Shown piece after piece: positions 51,748 to 61,350 of a stretch of DNA of 64,000 nucleotides. This DNA is from Geitlerinema sp. S16 (lineage in GTDB: Bacteria > Cyanobacteriota > Cyanobacteriia > Cyanobacteriales > Geitlerinemataceae), in contig JAABST010000002.1 of the NCBI GenBank assembly GCA_011390275.1, forward strand, positions 1 to 64,000. The letters run 5' to 3'. Position 1 is the stretch's first letter. Each line of letters starts with the position of its first letter. Under the pieces are notes generated by a model. That model worked only from the letters and a program-made list of their open reading frames with translations. It did not search any database and was not told where the DNA came from. The position numbers and the translations under genes were made by a program.

Positions 51748-52551
51748 TTAGCCCGATTTTCCCTGACGCGGAAAATGTTCAACCTGGGCATAACCACCAA
51801 ACACAAGATTTGATCCCTCAGTTTCGAGGCGATTGAGCCGGAGCGTGATGCCATCGAGATCAAAGCGATCGAGGTCAACCATATCGTTGAGCAGCAGCAT
51901 CATCGCGTTGATTAGCGAGGTTGCGTCTGTATGATGTTGCGCTGGTATATCGTCCAAGTAAATTTGCGGGTCGCCAAACTCCACCTTGCGGCGACGCTTA
52001 ACGCTAACCTTGGTCGTGAACTTCAGCGGCAGACGCGGACAGCCGGGGCCTTTCGCAGTGGCGGCGATCGTCACCGTCGTATTGGCTCCGAGCGTCATCG
52101 AGACATCCTCGAACGTCACCAGACTCAGCGCCCAACTGCCGGTCAAGCCGTCTAAATCAAGATTTTCGAGACGTTTTTTGACGAGATCCGCCTTAAACGA
52201 ATGGGTTAAACCGGCCTCGCTGAGAACCACACGGGCGATCGCCTGGGTGGGCTGCTTCAGCTTGAGCTGACCGGCCAGCACGGAGCTGGGATCGATCGCC
52301 ACCGCATCGGTCTCGAACGACATTTCAGCCACAGGGAACTGATTGCGGATCACAAGATTGCGACCCTGCATTTTGAAACCGTCGATCGCGCCTTGGAGCA
52401 GCTTGCTCGGCGGATTGCAGCGGATATTGACATCGATCGCTTCGCATTCGCTAAACAAACGCGCGATCGACTGGCTCGCAACAGAATCGAGGAGTTGTTC
52501 GCCCCAATCATTGCCTGATTGCCAGTTATTTCCGGAAAAACTCCCAAACAT
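51748..52551 (-). CDS. DUF2993-type protein
   Basis: SQSIARLFSECEAIDVNIRCNPPSKLLQGAIDGFKMQGRNLVIRNQFPVAEMSFETDAVAIDPSSVLAGQLKLKQPTQAIARVVLSE. Confidence 0.75.
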   Translation of the reverse strand: MFGSFSGNNWQSGNDWGEQLLDSVASQSIARLFSECEAIDVNIRCNPPSKLLQGAIDGFKMQGRNLVIRNQFPVAEMSFETDAVAIDPSSVLAGQLKLKQPTQAIARVVLSEAGLTHSFKADLVKKRLENLDLDGLTGSWALSLVTFEDVSMTLGANTTVTIAATAKGPGCPRLPLKFTTKVSVKRRRKVEFGDPQIYLDDIPAQHHTDATSLINAMMLLLNDMVDLDRFDLDGITLRLNRLETEGSNLVFGGYAQVEHFPRQGKSG

Positions 52552-52865
52552 GCGTGATGCAACGATAGGTCTAAATACCTAGGCGGGACGACAGAGTCTC
52601 TTTGTTTGTAACAAAATCTAAAGATTCTTGCAATTCGTGAATCCCTACCGCGAGCTTAAATTGAACTGTTTTTTGGCGTAGGCTCTCAGCTTATCGCTAT
52701 GAGGTGACTCGATTTTCCGTCAATCCCGAGACCGTACCGCGAAATAATCGTTGAGGTTCGGTCACGGCGATCGCGTCTAAATCTAAAATCGATCTCGTTG
52801 CGTGCTGTGTTTTTTGGATACTGCGATTCAAAAAATTAACGTGACGCCCTCTCATAGCGACCCTA

Positions 52866-53528
52866 ATGACAAGCCCTGCGGACTGGATTGAAATCGGTAA
52901 AATTGTTGGCCCACAAGGATTACAGGGTCAGTTAAAGGTGTATCCGAGTTCGGATTTCCCGGAGCGGTTTCTCGAACCGGGGACGCGCTGGCTTCAGCGG
53001 CGGGGGCAGCGCGAGCCGGAGCCGATCGAGCTAACCTACGGGCGTGATATTCCGGGAAAGAATCTATTCATTATTGAAATTGACGGTATAGAAGATCGTG
53101 ATGAGGCGGAAGCGCTGCGCGATGCGGTGCTGTATGTGCCGGGGGACGATCGCCCGGAGCTGGAAGACGGCGAATTTCACGTGATGGATTTGATCGGGCT
53201 GGTGGCGCTGAATCACGAGACGGGCGATCGCATCGGCGTGGTGACGGATGTGATGTCGTCGGCGAGTGATTTGCTGTCGATCGAACTCGATACGCCGATC
53301 GTGCCGCCGGATACGTCGTCGAGCAAGCGCCGATTTCGCCGCAAGCAAAAAACACTGAAGTCCCAAACCCACGTCTTAATTCCGTTCGTTGAGGCGATCG
53401 TGCCGATCGTCGATGTGGAGGGCGGCTGCGTGCGAATTGTGCCGGTTCCGGGTTTGATTGACGATCGGAGCGTCACCATTCGTGAAGAGACGCCCGATCC
53501 TGCCACAGACTCCGAAGCAGACCACTAG
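52866..53528 (+). CDS. rimM: Ribosome maturation factor RimM
   Basis: WIEIGKIVGPQGLQGQLKVYPSSDFPERF...IDGIEDRDEAEALRDAVLYV...EFHVMDLIGL. Confidence 0.95.
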   Translation: MTSPADWIEIGKIVGPQGLQGQLKVYPSSDFPERFLEPGTRWLQRRGQREPEPIELTYGRDIPGKNLFIIEIDGIEDRDEAEALRDAVLYVPGDDRPELEDGEFHVMDLIGLVALNHETGDRIGVVTDVMSSASDLLSIELDTPIVPPDTSSSKRRFRRKQKTLKSQTHVLIPFVEAIVPIVDVEGGCVRIVPVPGLIDDRSVTIREETPDPATDSEADH

Positions 53529-53539
53529 ACATCCTATTT

Positions 53540-53926
53540 TTGATTATGCCGAACCTCCAATCCGCAGAGTTCCTCTCGCCCGACGATTCGGCGCGGGTCG
53601 ATGCAGCCCTGCTGACCCATCAAGATAAATTTCTCGCGCGTCTGGCGATTTATGCCCTGCGATCGCTGCGTCAGATTGCCGCCGAACTGCAACAGCCGAT
53701 CGAACAGATCAACGCCCAACAGGTCAGCGATTGGGTCAGCCGCGATCCGGCGATTCAAGACACGATCGACCTGGATGCCAGTTTTACCGGCTTTTTTACC
53801 AACCTCGTGATTGCCGCCCGCACCAAGCTCGACGCCGCCGCCGCCGCCAGCCAGATCCCGATCGATGCCCTGACGATCGAGCAGACGATCGCCTGGTTTG
53901 AAGCCCACGGCAAACCCGACGCTTAA
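53540..53926 (+). CDS. Conserved hypothetical protein
   Basis: 128-aa intact ORF between rimM and miaB. Confidence 0.6.
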   Translation: MIMPNLQSAEFLSPDDSARVDAALLTHQDKFLARLAIYALRSLRQIAAELQQPIEQINAQQVSDWVSRDPAIQDTIDLDASFTGFFTNLVIAARTKLDAAAAASQIPIDALTIEQTIAWFEAHGKPDA

Positions 53927-54044
53927 CAACGGCGATTCCCACAACCGATCCGATCCGCCAAGATCGCAAACGCCGTACACTAAAGACTACACAAATCGTC
54001 GCACCGCTCGATCGGGTCACCCTCGATCGTGCCTTCCTAAACCC

Positions 54045-55394
54045 ATGACTGCTTCTCGTCGTTATCACATCACCACCTTTGGCTGTCAGATGAACAAAGC
54101 TGACTCCGAACGCATGGCGGGCATCCTCGACTCGATGGATTTTCACTGGGTGGATGATCCCAACGATGCCGATCTCGTGTTGTACAACACCTGCACGATT
54201 CGCGATAACGCCGAGCAGAAAGTCTATTCCTATCTGGGACGGCAGGCCAAACGCAAACACGAGAAGCCGGATTTAACCCTGGTGGTGGCGGGCTGTGTCG
54301 CCCAGCAGGAAGGCGAGGCGTTGCTGCGTCGCGTACCCGAGCTGGATCTCGTCATGGGGCCACAGCACGCCAACCGGCTCGATGATTTGCTAGCCCAGGT
54401 GTTCGCCGGTAATCAAGTGGTTGCCACCGATCCGATCCACATCATCGAAGACATCACCAAGCCGCGCCGCGATAGTAAGGTGTCGGCTTGGGTGAATGTG
54501 ATTTATGGCTGCAATGAGCGCTGTACCTACTGTGTTGTCCCCGGAGTGCGTGGGGTCGAGCAGTCGCGCACACCGGAGGCGATCCGGGCGGAAATGGAGG
54601 AGCTAGCGCGGCAGGGTTACAAGGAGGTGACGTTGCTGGGTCAGAATATCGATGCCTATGGTCGCGATTTGCCCGGTGTGACACCGGAGGGACGCCGTCA
54701 AAATACACTGACGGATTTGCTGTATTACGTCCACGACATTGAGGGGATCGATCGCATCCGCTTTGCCACCAGTCACCCGCGCTATTTCACCGAGCGGCTG
54801 ATCAAAGCCTGTCACGAGCTGCCGAAGATTTGCGAACATTTCCATATTCCGTTCCAGTCGGGCGATAACGACATTCTCAAGGCGATGTCGCGGGGTTATA
54901 CCCAGGAGAAATATCGCCGCATTATCGATATGGTGCGCCATTACATGCCGGATGCGTCGATTAGTGCCGATGCGATCGTGGCCTTCCCCGGTGAAACCGA
55001 AGAACAGTTTGACAACACGATGAAACTGGTGGACGACATCGGTTTCGATTTGCTCAACACGGCGGCCTATTCACCGCGTCCGGGTACGCCTGCCGCTGAG
55101 TGGGATCACCAGCTCGATGAGGAGACAAAGGCCGATCGGCTCCAGCGGTTAAACCATCTGGTCAGTACGACGGCAGCGGAGCGATCGCAGCGTTATCTCG
55201 GTCGTTTGGAAGAGGTGATGGTGGAGGATGTGAACCCGCGTGATCCGTCGCAGGTGATGGGTCGGACGCGGGGGAATCGTCTGACGTTTTTTGAAGGGGC
55301 GATCGAGGAGCTGAAGGGTAAGACGATCCCGGTGAAAATTACGACGGTGCGGGCGTTTAGCCTGTCGGGTGAGCCGGTTTACGCGACGGTTTAG
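54045..55394 (+). CDS. miaB: tRNA-2-methylthio-N6-dimethylallyladenosine synthase
   Basis: [42 protein letters not shown] radical-SAM motif, C-terminal TRAM; track start 53898 moved to 54045. Confidence 0.96.
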   Translation: MTASRRYHITTFGCQMNKADSERMAGILDSMDFHWVDDPNDADLVLYNTCTIRDNAEQKVYSYLGRQAKRKHEKPDLTLVVAGCVAQQEGEALLRRVPELDLVMGPQHANRLDDLLAQVFAGNQVVATDPIHIIEDITKPRRDSKVSAWVNVIYGCNERCTYCVVPGVRGVEQSRTPEAIRAEMEELARQGYKEVTLLGQNIDAYGRDLPGVTPEGRRQNTLTDLLYYVHDIEGIDRIRFATSHPRYFTERLIKACHELPKICEHFHIPFQSGDNDILKAMSRGYTQEKYRRIIDMVRHYMPDASISADAIVAFPGETEEQFDNTMKLVDDIGFDLLNTAAYSPRPGTPAAEWDHQLDEETKADRLQRLNHLVSTTAAERSQRYLGRLEEVMVEDVNPRDPSQVMGRTRGNRLTFFEGAIEELKGKTIPVKITTVRAFSLSGEPVYATV

Positions 55395-55657
55395 ATCGAT
55401 CGATGGTCTTGGGGGTGGGTAATGCCCTCCCTACGTACATTCCTTAGGCCGACAGTCGTGCAAAGCGGTGCTTGTTGACTGTATTTTTACAGTAATGATC
55501 TTACCAAAAGTCCGCTTCACTAAAAAATAAATAAAATGTGTGTATTGTTACCAATCTAATCTTTCATTACTTGGTATTTCCACTGTGCGGAATTCTCGCT
55601 TTTGTGACCTTTGGATTAAGCTTACAATCGAAATTGTATTTCACAAGGAATGTGATC

Positions 55658-55864
55658 ATGTCAAAGAAAAGTAATTCCAGCACTGAAGCCGCTGGATATG
55701 CTGGAACGGGAGCTATTCTTGGCGCCGGTGTTTCTGCTATTGTTGGGAATATGGGGCTTGCTGGTGCTTTCGGTGGTATCGCTGTTGGAGCAGCTCCAGT
55801 GATTGCAGCAGGTTCGATCATTGGTCTCGCTGCATTTGGTATCAAAAAAGCATTCAAGGACTAA
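55658..55864 (+). CDS. Small Gly/Ala-rich membrane peptide 1 (68 aa)
   Basis: AAGGA upstream of ATG; MSKKSNSSTEAAGYAGTGAILGAGVSAIVGNMGLAGAFGGIAVGAAPVIAAGSIIGLAAFGIKKAFKD. Confidence 0.72.
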   Translation: MSKKSNSSTEAAGYAGTGAILGAGVSAIVGNMGLAGAFGGIAVGAAPVIAAGSIIGLAAFGIKKAFKD

Positions 55865-55868
55865 ATCA

Positions 55869-56087
55869 ATGCATGATGCAGCAAAAATTGTTGGTGCCGC
55901 TACAGCCGTAGGTGGAACAAGCACAGTAACGGTAGCCACTGTTACTACTTCGGCTCCTGGTATTTTGGGGGCTATTGGTATGACAACAACTACAACAGTT
56001 GCCTTGCCAGTTGCTGGCGTTCTTGCCGTAGCTGGCCTTGTTGGGTACGGTCTTTATAAAGGTGTTCAATACGCCCAGAACAAATAA
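55869..56087 (+). CDS. Small Gly/Thr/Val-rich membrane peptide 2 (72 aa)
   Basis: ATG 4 bp after previous stop; MHDAAKIVGAATAVGGTSTVTVATVTTSAPGILGAIGMTTTTTVALPVAGVLAVAGLVGYGLYKGVQYAQNK. Confidence 0.72.
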   Translation: MHDAAKIVGAATAVGGTSTVTVATVTTSAPGILGAIGMTTTTTVALPVAGVLAVAGLVGYGLYKGVQYAQNK

Positions 56088-56145
56088 TCAGCTAATCTTG
56101 GTAGGGTGGGCATAGACCACCCTTTTCTTTCTCAAGCAGATAGTA

Positions 56146-57123
56146 ATGTCATTTACATTAGTTATGGAGTGGGAGTTCTCGCCGAAGAACTTCTTGGATT
56201 CTCTGGCAGAGCTAAAAATAAAGTCAGGGAATGCGGATTGGGAATATCTGGTGAATATTCAGGATGGAGTCGCAAAAGCTGGTATTCCAGAAAGTCAGAT
56301 TCTAGAATGTAATCCTCACGACTTTCAAAACTTTCTAACAAGAGAGCTAGAGAGTGTATTTAAATCGCAACAGTTTATATGTCGTGAAACTTTTACTCTA
56401 GAAAAAAGTGGGATTTACGAGCTACATAGTGACGGTCATAGATGTCACTTACTCTCTGCCCGTTTTGATATGGGAAATGCAAATGCAATATGTCGTCAAT
56501 TCCTTATTGAAGATGAGAATGGGAACACTATCTATGACAGTCTCCTAGAGCAAAAAGAATATGAAGACTTCATTCGACAAACTACTCAGAGATTTATTCG
56601 CGATGATTTTTGCTTGCGTTGGGTTCTCGACAGTTATCAAAAATCATTACAAGACACAGAAAATAGGTTCATCTATCTCTATGACGTAAGGGAAGCTATA
56701 AGTAATCGTCTGAAAGAGAAAGGAAAAAATAAGCAAGGAGATGCAAACATGTTAGAAATCTTGTCGGAATTTCAACTGTTTGAACTTGGAGGTAAATGCA
56801 TTCTGGATGAAAATGGTGTCTGTCGTAATAAGTCAGCTAAAATTAATGGCGAATTTGTATGTGATGATAATCGATGTCGATCTAAGCTAAAAACATTTTC
56901 AAAAAAGCATCCTTTGGATGAATTCAAAAAAATTGCTAATAATGAACCCATCCGTCAAGGTCGCCATCGTGGTAGTAGCTTCAGGGACTTGCGTGATGCC
57001 ACATATGAAGAGATTGAGATGGCTGACCAACTTATTCGATGCTTGATTGAGGCTTATCTTAGATTTTTAGACAAGCGTGCTAAGGTGCATTGCGGCCACG
57101 ACAAATTTGACTACGATACCTAA
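56146..57123 (+). CDS. 325-aa accessory protein with Cys-rich insertion
   Basis: CILDENGVCRNKSAKINGEFVCDDNRC; IYLYDVREAISNRLKEK; NNEPIRQGRHRGSSFRDLRDATYEEIEMADQLIRCLIEAYL. Confidence 0.8.
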   Translation: MSFTLVMEWEFSPKNFLDSLAELKIKSGNADWEYLVNIQDGVAKAGIPESQILECNPHDFQNFLTRELESVFKSQQFICRETFTLEKSGIYELHSDGHRCHLLSARFDMGNANAICRQFLIEDENGNTIYDSLLEQKEYEDFIRQTTQRFIRDDFCLRWVLDSYQKSLQDTENRFIYLYDVREAISNRLKEKGKNKQGDANMLEILSEFQLFELGGKCILDENGVCRNKSAKINGEFVCDDNRCRSKLKTFSKKHPLDEFKKIANNEPIRQGRHRGSSFRDLRDATYEEIEMADQLIRCLIEAYLRFLDKRAKVHCGHDKFDYDT

Positions 57124-57152
57124 TCGATCGCCGTAACGCACCGAAAATATCG
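57085..57152. repeat. ~68 bp repeat family R, copy 1 (overlaps 3' end of the 56146 CDS)
   Basis: GTGCATTGCGGCCACGACAAATTTGACTACGATACCTAATCGATCGCCGTAACGCACCGAAAATAT. Confidence 0.85.
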
Positions 57153-57365
57153 CAAACAAACCAAACATGGTAACAGTGCGTTTTGGCCGTGTTCACATAT
57201 CCTGAATATCGAAAATCGATCGCAGCCAAAACACACCCTACCGCCCCACAACAGCAATCTCCGCGCTCCAAAAAAACGCCAGCTCCCTCGATCGCCCCCA
57301 AACCACCACCAACGCGATCGGGAACCGCGATTAATCGCCCCATCGCCACTCCCCCACACCAAACC

Positions 57366-57569
57366 ATGACCACCCGAGAACGCCTCATCCAAGAACTCGC
57401 CACCCTCCCCGACACCGCCCTGCCCCAAGTCCTCGACTTCATCAAAACCCTCAACACCCAGCTCGAAGCCGAAGAAGACGAACGCGATCGCACCGACGCG
57501 ATCGCAGCCCTCCAAGACATCGAACGCGAAGGCACGATCGCCTGGGAAACCCTCAAAGCCGAACTCTGA
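57366..57569 (+). CDS. Putative antitoxin of a RelE/ParE-type module
   Basis: MTTRERLIQELATLPDTALPQVLDFIKTLNTQLEAEEDERDRTDAIAALQDIEREGTIAWETLKAEL; 6 bp upstream of toxin ORF. Confidence 0.78.
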   Translation: MTTRERLIQELATLPDTALPQVLDFIKTLNTQLEAEEDERDRTDAIAALQDIEREGTIAWETLKAEL

Positions 57570-57575
57570 GCCGCC

Positions 57576-57839
57576 ATGACCTACCGCATCGAGTTCGCCA
57601 AACGTGCCGCCAAACAATTCTCAGCACTCCCCAAAAACGAACGCCAACGCATCGCCAAGAAAATCGACGCACTCAGAAACGACCCCCGCCCAGCCGGAAC
57701 TAAACAACTTGCCGGTAGCGACGGACTATACCGACAGCGAATCGGCTCGTATCGTGCGATTTACACCATCGAAGACGATCGGCTGCTTATCCTCGTCCTG
57801 AAAATCGGGCATCGTCGCGACGTGTATCGTGACGACTGA
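57576..57839 (+). CDS. RelE/ParE-family toxin
   Basis: YRIEFAKRAAKQFSALPKNERQRIAKKIDALRNDPRPAGTKQLAGSDGLYRQRIGSYRAIYTIEDDRLLILVLKIGHRRDVYRD. Confidence 0.92.
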   Translation: MTYRIEFAKRAAKQFSALPKNERQRIAKKIDALRNDPRPAGTKQLAGSDGLYRQRIGSYRAIYTIEDDRLLILVLKIGHRRDVYRDD

Positions 57840-57875
57840 CGCATCATTGTGCTCCAAAAATCCGACAGAGCTAGA

Positions 57876-57930
57876 GTATGTTGCGGCCACGACTAACGTG
57901 ATCAAAAACCTTAACGCACCGCAAATATCG
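57876..57930. repeat. Repeat family R, copy 2 (degenerate)
   Basis: GTATGTTGCGGCCACGACTAACGTGATCAAAAACCTTAACGCACCGCAAATATC. Confidence 0.72.
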
Positions 57931-57942
57931 CTTAGTGTTAGG

Positions 57943-58011
57943 GTACGTTGCGGCCACGAAAAATATGACCAAAAACGACACCTAATCGATCGCCGTAACG
58001 CACCGAAAATG
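57943..58011. repeat. Repeat family R, copy 3
   Basis: GTACGTTGCGGCCACGAAAAATATGACCAAAAACGACACCTAATCGATCGCCGTAACGCACCGAAAATG. Confidence 0.85.
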
Positions 58012-58185
58012 TCTACCAGGCGGCTTGTGTTTATGCATCGTGGATGCAGAACGCAAAAACAATAGAAGATTTGTTTTTTTAGACCTAAGCGATCGATCTC
58101 ATGTCAGCATGGTATCCCGGCAACCCTGCACGGCAATAACAACACCGTTTACAACCCACCCCGATCAAGTCAAGGAGAAACCCCC

Positions 58186-59622
58186 GTGTCCGTTCGCGTT
58201 CGTCTCGCCCCCAGCCCCACCGGCACACTTCACATCGGCACGGCTCGCACCGCTGTGTTTAACTGGCTGTTCGCTCGCAACCAAGGCGGTACTTTCATCC
58301 TGCGGGTGGAAGATACCGACACCGAACGATCGAAAGCCGAATACACCGAAAACATCCTCGCCGGTCTGAAATGGCTCGGTCTCGATTGGGATGAAGGCCC
58401 ATTTTTCCAATCCCAACGGCTCGACCTGTATAAACAAGCCGTTCAAACCTTACTTGACAACGGTTTGGCCTATCGCTGCTACTGCACGCCCGACGAACTT
58501 GAGGCCATGCGCGAAGCACAACGCGCCGCCAAGCAAGCACCACGCTACGACAACCGCCACCGCAACCTGACCGACGCCGAGCGCGACGCCTACGAAGCCG
58601 AAGGCCGCACCGCTGTAATCCGTTTCAAAATTGATGACGATCGCGAAATTGCCTGGAACGATATGGTGCGCGATCGGGTGAGTTGGAACACCAACGATCT
58701 CGGTGGCGACATGGTGATCGCCCGCGCCGCCAATGCCGGTGAAGTCGGTCAGCCGCTCTACAATCTTGCGGTGGTGGTCGATGACATCGACATGAAAATC
58801 AGCCACGTGATTCGCGGTGAAGACCACATCGCCAACACCGCCAAGCAAATTCTGCTCTACGAAGCCCTCGGTGCCACGGTTCCCGAATTTGCCCATACAC
58901 CGCTGATCTTGAATGAGAAAGGCGCGAAACTCTCGAAACGCGACGGTGTAACCTCGGTGTCGGATTTCCAGGCGCGGGGCTACACGGCGGCGGCGATCGG
59001 CAACTATATGACGCTGCTCGGTTGGTCGCCTGCGGATGGTGAAGAGCGATTTACCCTCGACGACGCGGCGAAACAGTTTAGTTTCGATCGCGTCAACAAA
59101 GCCGGGGCGAAATTCGACTGGGATAAGCTCAACTGGCTCAACGGTCAGATTTTGCACGCGCTACCAGTGAGCGAACTGCTGCCGCTGCTGGTTCCCTATT
59201 GGCAAGAGGCGGGCTATTCGTTTGATCTGGAGACCGATCGCGAGTGGCTCGAAGCGATCGCCGCGACGATCGGCCCAAGTTTGTCGGTTCTCAGCGAGGC
59301 GGTCGAAATGAGTCGCCCAATGATGAGCGAGGCGATCGAGCTTGGGGATAAGGCCAAAGCCCAGCTTGAGCTTGATGGTGTCTCGGCGGTGTTAACCCAC
59401 GTGATCCAACAGACCGAAGCCGCCGAAAGCTTCGATGCGGAGGTTGCGCAGCAGATTATTAACGCGGTGACCAAAGAACTCAGCGTTAAAAAAGGGCTGG
59501 TGATGAAGTCCCTGCGGGCAGCGCTGACGGGCGAACTCTCGGGGCCGGATTTGATTCAATCCTGGGTGGTGCTGCATCAGCGCGGTTTGGCGTTGGGTCG
59601 TCTTAAGGCGGCGATCGGCTAA
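58186..59622 (+). CDS. gltX: Glutamyl-tRNA synthetase (GTG start)
   Basis: [48 protein letters not shown] (KMSKR-type). Confidence 0.97.
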   Translation: MSVRVRLAPSPTGTLHIGTARTAVFNWLFARNQGGTFILRVEDTDTERSKAEYTENILAGLKWLGLDWDEGPFFQSQRLDLYKQAVQTLLDNGLAYRCYCTPDELEAMREAQRAAKQAPRYDNRHRNLTDAERDAYEAEGRTAVIRFKIDDDREIAWNDMVRDRVSWNTNDLGGDMVIARAANAGEVGQPLYNLAVVVDDIDMKISHVIRGEDHIANTAKQILLYEALGATVPEFAHTPLILNEKGAKLSKRDGVTSVSDFQARGYTAAAIGNYMTLLGWSPADGEERFTLDDAAKQFSFDRVNKAGAKFDWDKLNWLNGQILHALPVSELLPLLVPYWQEAGYSFDLETDREWLEAIAATIGPSLSVLSEAVEMSRPMMSEAIELGDKAKAQLELDGVSAVLTHVIQQTEAAESFDAEVAQQIINAVTKELSVKKGLVMKSLRAALTGELSGPDLIQSWVVLHQRGLALGRLKAAIG

Positions 59623-59703
59623 CGCTGTGTTTCATCAGTAATGGAGTCCCCCTGTAATGCATCGCCATTATGGGGGGCTTTCAGAAGTCAGGCTTGTTTA
59701 GGG

Positions 59704-59773
59704 TGCTTTGTGGTTGCGACAGATTTGGCTACAAATGATACTTAATCGATCGCTATAGCGTACCGAAAATATT
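59704..59773. repeat. Repeat family R, copy 4 (degenerate)
   Basis: TGCTTTGTGGTTGCGACAGATTTGGCTACAAATGATACTTAATCGATCGCTATAGCGTACCGAAAATATT. Confidence 0.75.
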
Positions 59774-59861
59774 GTTAGTGACGATCCTTTGGCATAGAGA
59801 GGAGTTAGTGGAGGAAATAGCATCAAGCAAGATTAGTTATACTTTTTATTAAGCGAGAATA

Positions 59862-60779
59862 TCAAAAAAACTTGCGCTGTTTGTAAATATCTAGAGGCTC
59901 AAACATCACATCAGATGATTCGTAAGTTTCCCAAATTGGTACATTGTAGTACCCGTAAACAGGAAGTGTTCTGCCGCTTGGTGTTTTAACAGTAAATGCT
60001 GTTGGAATATGTTTGAGGACATAAACACTAAAATCATGTACACCTATGCTAGATGGGACACGAATGCTAACTGACTTACGATTTTCTCTCTCCGTGAAAC
60101 CCTTTAAGACAATTTGAAATATTTTACTCCCCTTGATTTTTGATAATTTCTTTTGCTCTGAATCAGATAATTGGAGTGATTTTAACCCTAGCTTAGATGC
60201 ATACCGGACACCCAAAATTAAACGTAAAGATTCTTCAGCTTTTAAACGTTTTTCTTGGTCTTGATCATACTCCAAAACCTCTAAGTTAGATTGAGCTTTT
60301 GACTCCGATCTACTTGTCTGGCCTGAAAGAATAGCAAAAGTATTTTGATCGTCATCCATATTTTTTAGATTCAAAATAATCGATCCATCTGCTTCTGAGA
60401 TAGAAAATTCATAAAAGTCTATATGGAGCTTGGAATAGCAACGATCAATAAAGTTATGTTTGTGAAATTGAGATTGTATTGCTACTAGGCGAATATCTTG
60501 AGTGTAGTCAACTGATTGAGAAAAAGGCTTTTCTGAACTCAAATAATGGTAATATCGAGTTAACTGCTGCACAACATATCGATCTTCAACATTTTTTAGC
60601 TCCAATATATAAGCTTGACGAGACGAATTAATTGTTAAAAGATCACAAATTTCCCCTTGTAATCGTAACTGCCTAGCTAATAGTTCTAATCCAAAGAGTT
60701 CCTTTAAGTGATTAATGATAGTCACTTCAAAGCACTCCTCATTTTTAAAACCAAGCTTTTTTCCGATCTTTTTTAACAT
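59862..60779 (-). CDS. PD-(D/E)XK nuclease-like protein (DUF91/NucS-like)
   Basis: RLQGEICDLLTINSSRQAYILELKNVEDRYVVQQLTRYYHYL resembles the D...(E)xK core; AT-rich. Confidence 0.65.
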   Translation of the reverse strand: MLKKIGKKLGFKNEECFEVTIINHLKELFGLELLARQLRLQGEICDLLTINSSRQAYILELKNVEDRYVVQQLTRYYHYLSSEKPFSQSVDYTQDIRLVAIQSQFHKHNFIDRCYSKLHIDFYEFSISEADGSIILNLKNMDDDQNTFAILSGQTSRSESKAQSNLEVLEYDQDQEKRLKAEESLRLILGVRYASKLGLKSLQLSDSEQKKLSKIKGSKIFQIVLKGFTERENRKSVSIRVPSSIGVHDFSVYVLKHIPTAFTVKTPSGRTLPVYGYYNVPIWETYESSDVMFEPLDIYKQRKFF

Positions 60780-60891
60780 GAAAATTTTAGGGAATCACCT
60801 CTTTTATTTTATAATAGATGAGTAAGATTTAGTCTAGCTTTAGCATTGTAATCTAGGTTGTGCGTAGCAAAATCCGAGATCACCCAGACGC

Positions 60892-60948
60892 TTGCTGTTG
60901 CATCAGCGCGGGTTGGCGTTGGGTCGCCTTAAGGCGGCAATCAGCTAG
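60892..60948 (+). pseudogene. Duplicate gltX 3'-end fragment
   Basis: TTGCATCAGCGCGGGTTGGCGTTGGGTCGCCTTAAGGCGGCAATCAGCTAG translates [16 protein letters not shown]-stop; gltX ends [16 protein letters not shown]-stop. Confidence 0.85.
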
Positions 60949-61086
60949 GTTCGCCGACACGATCTATCGTTCCTACACTCGGTCTGAGAATGCTGTCGGG
61001 AGGCTCTACGTCCTAAGTGGTGCTGGCTGTGTGGCATCGTGACGATCGCGAATAGACTACGGCTGCAACGATAGTATCGTTCCCAG

Positions 61087-61130
61087 TATCGTATAGACCT
61101 CAGAGGTTTCTAAAACCTCCGAGGTCTGAA
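61087..61130. repeat. Dispersed hairpin family 2, copy 4 (diverged)
   Basis: TAGACCTCAGAGGTTTCTAAAACCTCCGAGGTCTGAATGG. Confidence 0.78.
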
Positions 61131-61350
61131 TGGTCGCGCGATACGCAAAGGTTAACCCTCATTTCTCGACTCGACCCAATCGCGTTTCTACAAACCTTTA
61201 CAGGATTTGCTCTACAGTATTTCGGGTATGGGGTCGCTCAAGTTGGCGATTCCGTCACTGTTTCACCCGCCATCAGGGATTGCCGATCGCCGCGCGGGTC
61301 ACCATTCCGCCAGTGCGATCGTTCCAGTCCACCCTTTGTCAGAGAAATCC

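Noticed and set aside
57876-58011. Possible CRISPR array from closely spaced repeats
   Set aside because: Only two adjacent ~60 bp copies, no regular spacers and no cas genes
57829-58065. 78-aa ORF downstream of the RelE toxin
   Set aside because: Made largely of repeat family R copies 2 and 3; not a credible gene
58450-59157. 235-aa minus-strand ORF inside gltX
   Set aside because: Antisense shadow ORF of a conserved gene
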